A stretch of 64,000 bases of DNA from Rhinopithecus roxellana (taxonomy: Eukaryota > Chordata > Mammalia > Primates > Cercopithecidae): positions 51,966,250 to 52,030,249 of the forward strand of contig NC_044562.1 of assembly GCF_007565055.1 (NCBI RefSeq). The letters run 5' to 3'. Positions 59,689-64,000 of this stretch are shown piece after piece. The notes under the pieces were generated by a model, which saw nothing but the letters and a program-made list of their open reading frames with translations, did not search any database and was not told the DNA's origin. The translations under genes were made by a program, and so were the position numbers. Position 1 is the stretch's first letter, and each line of letters opens with the position of its first letter.

Positions 59689-59936
59689 TGAGATGGATTT
59701 TTCACTTTGTTGCCCAGGCTGGAGTACAATGGTGGCGATCTTGGCTCACGGCAACCTCTGCCTCCTGGATTAAAGTGATTGTCCTGCCTCAGCCTCCTGA
59801 GTAGCTGGGATTACAGGCATGCACCACCAAGCCTGGCTAATTTTGTATTTTTAGTAGAGATGGAGTTTCTCCATGTTGGCCAGGCTGGTCTCAAACTCCC
59901 AACCTCAGGTGATCCGCCCGCTTTGGTGTCCCAAAA
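59689..59936 (-). mobile_element. Alu (S/J-like), antisense, 5'-truncated
   Basis: 'gagatggatttttcactttg', 'ggctggagtacaatggtggc' and 'gagtagctgggattacaggc' run to 'gtgatccgcccgctttggtg', where Alu text stops. About 40 bases of the Alu 5' end are missing. Divergence suggests S or J rather than Y. Confidence 0.88.
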
Positions 59937-60289
59937 TTTACCAGAGAAATCTTCTGGGCCAGGAGTTTTCTTATGTGAAGGGTTTTTAGTTACAAATTTC
60001 ATTTATTTGTTTCTTCTTGATATCTGGTAGTTTGTGTTTTTTAAGAAAATAATTCATTTTATCTAAGTTATTGAATTTATTGGCATAATGTTGTTTATAT
60101 TATTTTGTTTTTATAATAACAGTTAATATTTTTGTCTACTAATTTTATCATCTCTGTCATATTGGGTTAATTTTAACTCATTTATTTTTATCCTCATCAT
60201 GGGTGAATTTTCCTGCTTGTTTGCATGCCTGAAAATTTTTTATCTGATGAAAGATCAATTGGGGAAATACCACATAAGAAACTGAAATT

Positions 60290-60560
60290 ATAATGAAAGT
60301 CAGAGAAATGCAAATGTCATCAATGAGAAACAAATAAAATGTGGTTTAGTTTCTATGTAGGGGAGGAATCACAATGAACAGGCATCTTCAAAGGACTTAT
60401 GAGATAGGTAGCATCTCAGATATGCCTGGTAACCAAACATGATTTAGACAGTAACAGATGGTAGGAACATGGAGAAAGAGATTTCAGCAAGAGAGAAACA
60501 CTTGAATCTAAGATGATGTAAGGGTTTTTGAGGAACAGTGACTACACCAGTTTGCTTAGG
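60290..60560 (-). repeat. Possible L2-like fragment, antisense
   Basis: The purine-rich order 'gatggtaggaacatggagaa', 'ttcagcaagagagaaacact' resembles antisense L2, but the similarity is weak. Confidence 0.25.
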
Positions 60561-60674
60561 AATTAGGGTGTGCATAAAAGCAGCAATGGGCAATACCTGC
60601 AGTTTGACATTTGAACACATTGTTTGCATGTCATACAACCCTCAGAGATTGCAAATACCTTGAAGAAGGTATTG

Positions 60675-60815
60675 TGGTACACACACAGGTATCCACACAT
60701 TATATATGCATACACATATATATCAGTGTGGTTTTATGTGTATCCTTATATATACACACTTACATATACATATATACTTATATATGTACTAATATCTATA
60801 TATAAATATATATTC
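60675..60815 (+). repeat. TA/CA low-complexity tract
   Basis: Alternating 'tatata', 'cacaca' and 'acatata' words. Short frames here are composition artefacts. Confidence 0.85.
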
Positions 60816-61145
60816 TTTTACACAGCTCCAGGTGCAGTAATAGATACCCAAATTATGTATCTAACTGCACTGGGTTTTTAACACCATTTTAGCAACGTTG
60901 TCTATACTGGTTGATGTAACAGCAGTTTACTTGTTTTGCTACCAAACACGGTAGCCGGTAGAGTCCTCATCCACGATTTTCTGGGTCAGAAACTGCTCAG
61001 ATCAGAACATCAATAACATGCCTTCACCCTAAGCTTTGGGAACCAGAACAACTTATCTATGCCAGAAATTAAGAACATTGTTTTCTACTCAGCTTGCCCA
61101 CACTGATTGTTGAAAGAAGCAAAATCATTATTAAAAAGAGTTTTT

Positions 61146-61203
61146 GCTAAATTAAGGGAACTTGTTTATTTTATGCTAAATTAAGGGAACTTGTTTATTT
61201 TCA
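61146..61203 (+). repeat. 29-bp tandem duplication
   Basis: Two copies of a unit starting 'gctaaattaagggaacttgt', differing only at the last base or so. Confidence 0.95.
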
Positions 61204-61467
61204 ACTCTGAGAATTTGCCTATTGGATGGCTTAAGAATTAGGCAAATAGGATGCGATTGTCTTCTTTAAAATAAAAAAAAAATTGTACAGATATATACAA
61301 TAAAGCCTTAACACTTTGGAATCCACCAATACTGAACATATGGTCATTTGAAAATTATTCATTAAGATGTTTGACCTTGTATTAACTAGGAAGAAAGTAA
61401 AATAATAGCTGAAATAATATTGTTGAGGATTATTGTATATATAATTTGATTACAAAAGCATATTTGC

Positions 61468-61527
61468 AATTAGGATAGTAATGATATAAATGATTACAAT
61501 TAGGATAGTAGTGATATAAATAATTCC
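61468..61527 (+). repeat. 30-bp tandem duplication
   Basis: Two copies of a unit starting 'aattaggatagta', with about three base differences (for example 'aatgat' against 'gtgat'). Confidence 0.93.
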
Positions 61528-61708
61528 ATTAAGCTGGTGTTCTAGTTGTAAATAATATTTTTACAATAAAAGGTTTTCCTTTTTATGTAAATAGAAATGT
61601 GCACTCATTAATGAAAATTTAGTGCAACAAGCAAAGAAAAAACAAGTCCTAGTAACCCCCCAATATACATTTCTATCTAGTCCTTTGGGGTTGGCATAGT
61701 GAATATAG

Positions 61709-61744
61709 GTGTGTGTGTGTGTGTGTGTATGTGTGTGTGTTTGT
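61709..61744 (+). repeat. (GT)n microsatellite
   Basis: GT units with interruptions 'gtat' and 'tttgtg'. Confidence 0.95.
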
Positions 61745-62189
61745 GTCTATGAGGAGATATATGAGTTTACTGAGTTATAACTATATGTAATTACATTTTC
61801 TAGTTGGGTGGTAAAACCTTGCTGAAGTATTTTTCCCCAGTGGAAGTTTTATATCCAGTTATAGGTTTATATATCTAATTGTGAATTATCAAGACATAAT
61901 TCATAATGTTTTGTTTTTAAACCACATTGAGATCTCTGTGTGAAAGGGCATGTTCATTGTGCAAGTATTAGAGCCTCTTGATTATCACAAGTCTTATCAG
62001 TTATAGTTGCAGATGGGATGATTCCCCTAGGAACAACCACAGGCTGTTGTGAGTTAGGAAATGCACTTGTTGATGGTCTCCCAGGGTACTCATCGTCTCG
62101 TTTGATAATAAAGATTTATCCATTCTTGACTACCTTGTTTTGCTTCATTCTCTATTCATTTATCAGTGTGTTTTGGGTTCATCCGCATA

Positions 62190-62460
62190 TAAAAGAAACC
62201 ACAAAATAATTGTGGCTTAAATGCAATTTTTGTTGTTCTTGCATCAAAAACAAGTCCAGAGATGGACGATTTCATTCAGGTGGACCTGAATAGCACGATA
62301 TCCAGGCCACTTCCATTTTTCTTTTCTACCATTCTTAGTGTGCGGCTTTCTTTTGCCAGGTCATTTATGATCCCAGATGGCTGCTGGCCTTTAGACAGTT
62401 CTGCTGCATTCCAGGCCATAAGGAACAGGCAGGAGATGCAAGAGAACTCCTTCCAGTGCA
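62190..62460. repeat. Old interspersed repeat, family not assigned
   Basis: 'aaaataattgtggcttaaat' at the left and 'cccagatggctgctggcctt' further right belong to a familiar mammalian repeat layout, probably related to the one at 9575-9900. I do not name it. Overlapping short frames on both strands are not coding. Confidence 0.35.
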
Positions 62461-62464
62461 GTTA

Positions 62465-63530
62465 GCTCTCTCCAAAGAACTGTTCTGAGAGTCTCACCAA
62501 CAGCCTCTATGCACAGCTCTGACAAGAATTTAGTAATGTGACCATACTCTTCAAGAGAGATTAGAAAATGTAGTGTTTTTAGTGGGAAAATCGCTAACAA
62601 ATAAAAATAGAATACAGTTTTTCAAGGAAAAGGAAAGGCAACCCTTTGAAGTACTTATTGTTTTTAAACCACATTGTACAACCAAGCTGAACTCAAGTAA
62701 TTTTCACAAGAAAGACATTTGATAGTATATTTCTAAGCCATTGCAGGACTATGGAAAAACAAAAACAAAACCTCTTTCTTTTCCTTTCATAAATAAAGGA
62801 CAGTGTGACGAAGAATAATGTTCCTGGGTCATAAGCATTACAAAAATCCCAAAACCCTCTGCATCTTGATCCATTATCATCACATTCGGTGTTTCAGACA
62901 AGCCTCAAAGCCAGGCTTCGTTTTTCCTTCCTAAGGAAACTGTTTTGCTTGTATTTTTGTTGTGCTTTGTTTTGCTTATTCTGCATTAATAGGACATATT
63001 TATTGATACATACAATTTATTTTTCAATGTTATTGCCTGCTGATATTTTATCATGCAAAAGTAAATGGCACAAAAAAAGTAATTGTTTACAGCTTCCTGA
63101 ATAAGAAGTTTTCATCTAGGTGTGTCTTTTTTTCCCATAGAGAAATGAACTATTTCTTTTGGGTGGAGAAATGTCAGATACCTTTGCTGAAATTCTTAAC
63201 TTGCTTTTGTATCTTCACCCTTGGTATTGAAAATTATCCAAAATAAATTGCTAGGAAATCTGCTAAATTGTCTCTAAGGGAGTGCCTAAAAGTAGCCGCA
63301 CTCTACTCTCTATTTTGCAATACCTCTGAATAGAATGGAATTAAATTCTGTCTGATGACTTAGGAAAATAGACAAGTAGTCTTCATGTTGCTTATCTATA
63401 ATATGGAGCAAGTAAGGAATATGTTCCTTTTGTACTTGGTAAAGAGCAGTATCTTCAGAAACATACAGCTTACAATTTAATGCATAGAAGTTGCCAAAGC
63501 TGTTACAAACTTGTTAAGGTAATTTGTATC
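62465..63530. other. No recognised feature
   Basis: No repeat or exon recognised. A 71-codon frame at 62889 is Phe/Leu/Cys-rich and looks like chance. Confidence 0.4.
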
Positions 63531-63534
63531 CCCT

Positions 63535-63690
63535 TACTTTGTCAGCTACCTATTACTGTATAACAATCATCCCAAGGCTTGGGGCTTAACACAATAACAT
63601 GAATTATCTCATGGTTTCTGTAACCCAGGAATCTAGCTGAGTCCTATACTTTAAAATTCCTCAGAGCATCGGGACACATCATCCTACGGA
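63535..63690. repeat. Old interspersed repeat, family not assigned
   Basis: 'agctacctattactgtataa', 'gcttggggcttaacacaata' and 'aattatctcatggtttctgt' show a common old-repeat left end ('acttagtggcttaaaacaac', 'tatctcacagtttctgt'). Confidence 0.35.
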
Positions 63691-63884
63691 CTCAAACACG
63701 AGAAAATAATTTCAAATTTTCCTCAAGTGGAAAACAAGTGCAGTAAATACACTAAGGATACATACATGTATTTTTTCCTTGTCTCAAATTAACTTTTTAC
63801 AGAACTTTTGCCTTTCATCTTTGTCTTTATTGCTTCATACAGTGAATAATAGCTAATCTAGCAGTCAGAAGAGCATTCTTTATT

Positions 63885-64000
63885 TTTTTGTTTATTTTTT
63901 GAAGTCTTTTAATTTTATTTTTAAATTTTTTATTTAGTAGCTTTGTTGGGGGGTACAGGTGGTTTCTGGTTACACAGATTAAGTTCTTTAGTGGTGATTT
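63885..64000 (-). repeat. L1 3' end (L1MA/L1PB-like), antisense, runs off the window
   Basis: 'ttgttggggggtacaggtgg', 'tttctggttacacagattaa' and 'gttctttagtggtgattt' are antisense L1 3' UTR. The element body would continue beyond the window edge. Confidence 0.75.

Overview
This window is a primate gene desert made mostly of repeats; I find no credible protein-coding exon. The organism is most likely an Old World monkey (macaque, baboon or vervet type). The three youngest Alus (4197, 47316, 48860) share bases I associate with cercopithecine AluY subfamilies: 'ctcaagcc' in the first monomer, 'ggcgtaaa' in the second and 'gatccggc' near the tail. The tracked ORFs are short, lack exon context and mostly lie inside L1, Alu or other repeats.

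Layout. 1-9.9 kb: old L2 and MIR, one young AluY, and an L1M complex interrupted by a retroposed 7SL RNA pseudogene. 12.75-15.08 kb: an old L1 with a 5' inversion of twin-priming type, later hit by an old Alu and a MaLR LTR. 15.5-23.1 kb: a decayed class III endogenous retrovirus in minus orientation. Similar LTR remnants lie at both ends, a broken reverse transcriptase active-site remnant sits near 20.9 kb, a nearly full-length Tigger1 has split the left LTR, and an Alu has split the Tigger1. 23.66-24.12 kb: an MLT2-type LTR. 26.28-26.94 kb: a short Tigger-type DNA transposon with both inverted ends and TA target duplications. 28.7-35.7 kb: L2 and MIR fossils, and a pair of diverged, unassigned repeat copies, one carrying a 48-bp inverted repeat.

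39.9-46.6 kb: a HAL1-like remnant containing a primate L1 (40674-46462, minus) with its 5' UTR, 3' end and a target duplication. It is dead through nonsense codons, frameshifts and an in-frame deletion of about 310 bp. 47.3-50.7 kb: two young AluYs and a MER11-type ERVK solo LTR. 52.7-53.0 kb: an MLT1-type LTR. 54.4-57.4 kb: an old L1M containing a young 5'-truncated L1. 57.9-64 kb: L1 3' ends, a truncated Alu, microsatellites and small tandem duplications.

Repeat family names come from recognition of consensus features, not from a database search. Outer coordinates of old elements are approximate to tens of bases. I found no operon, CRISPR array, tRNA or rRNA gene, and no sign of an undescribed system. 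The most useful signals are the order of nested insertions and a few structural oddities.
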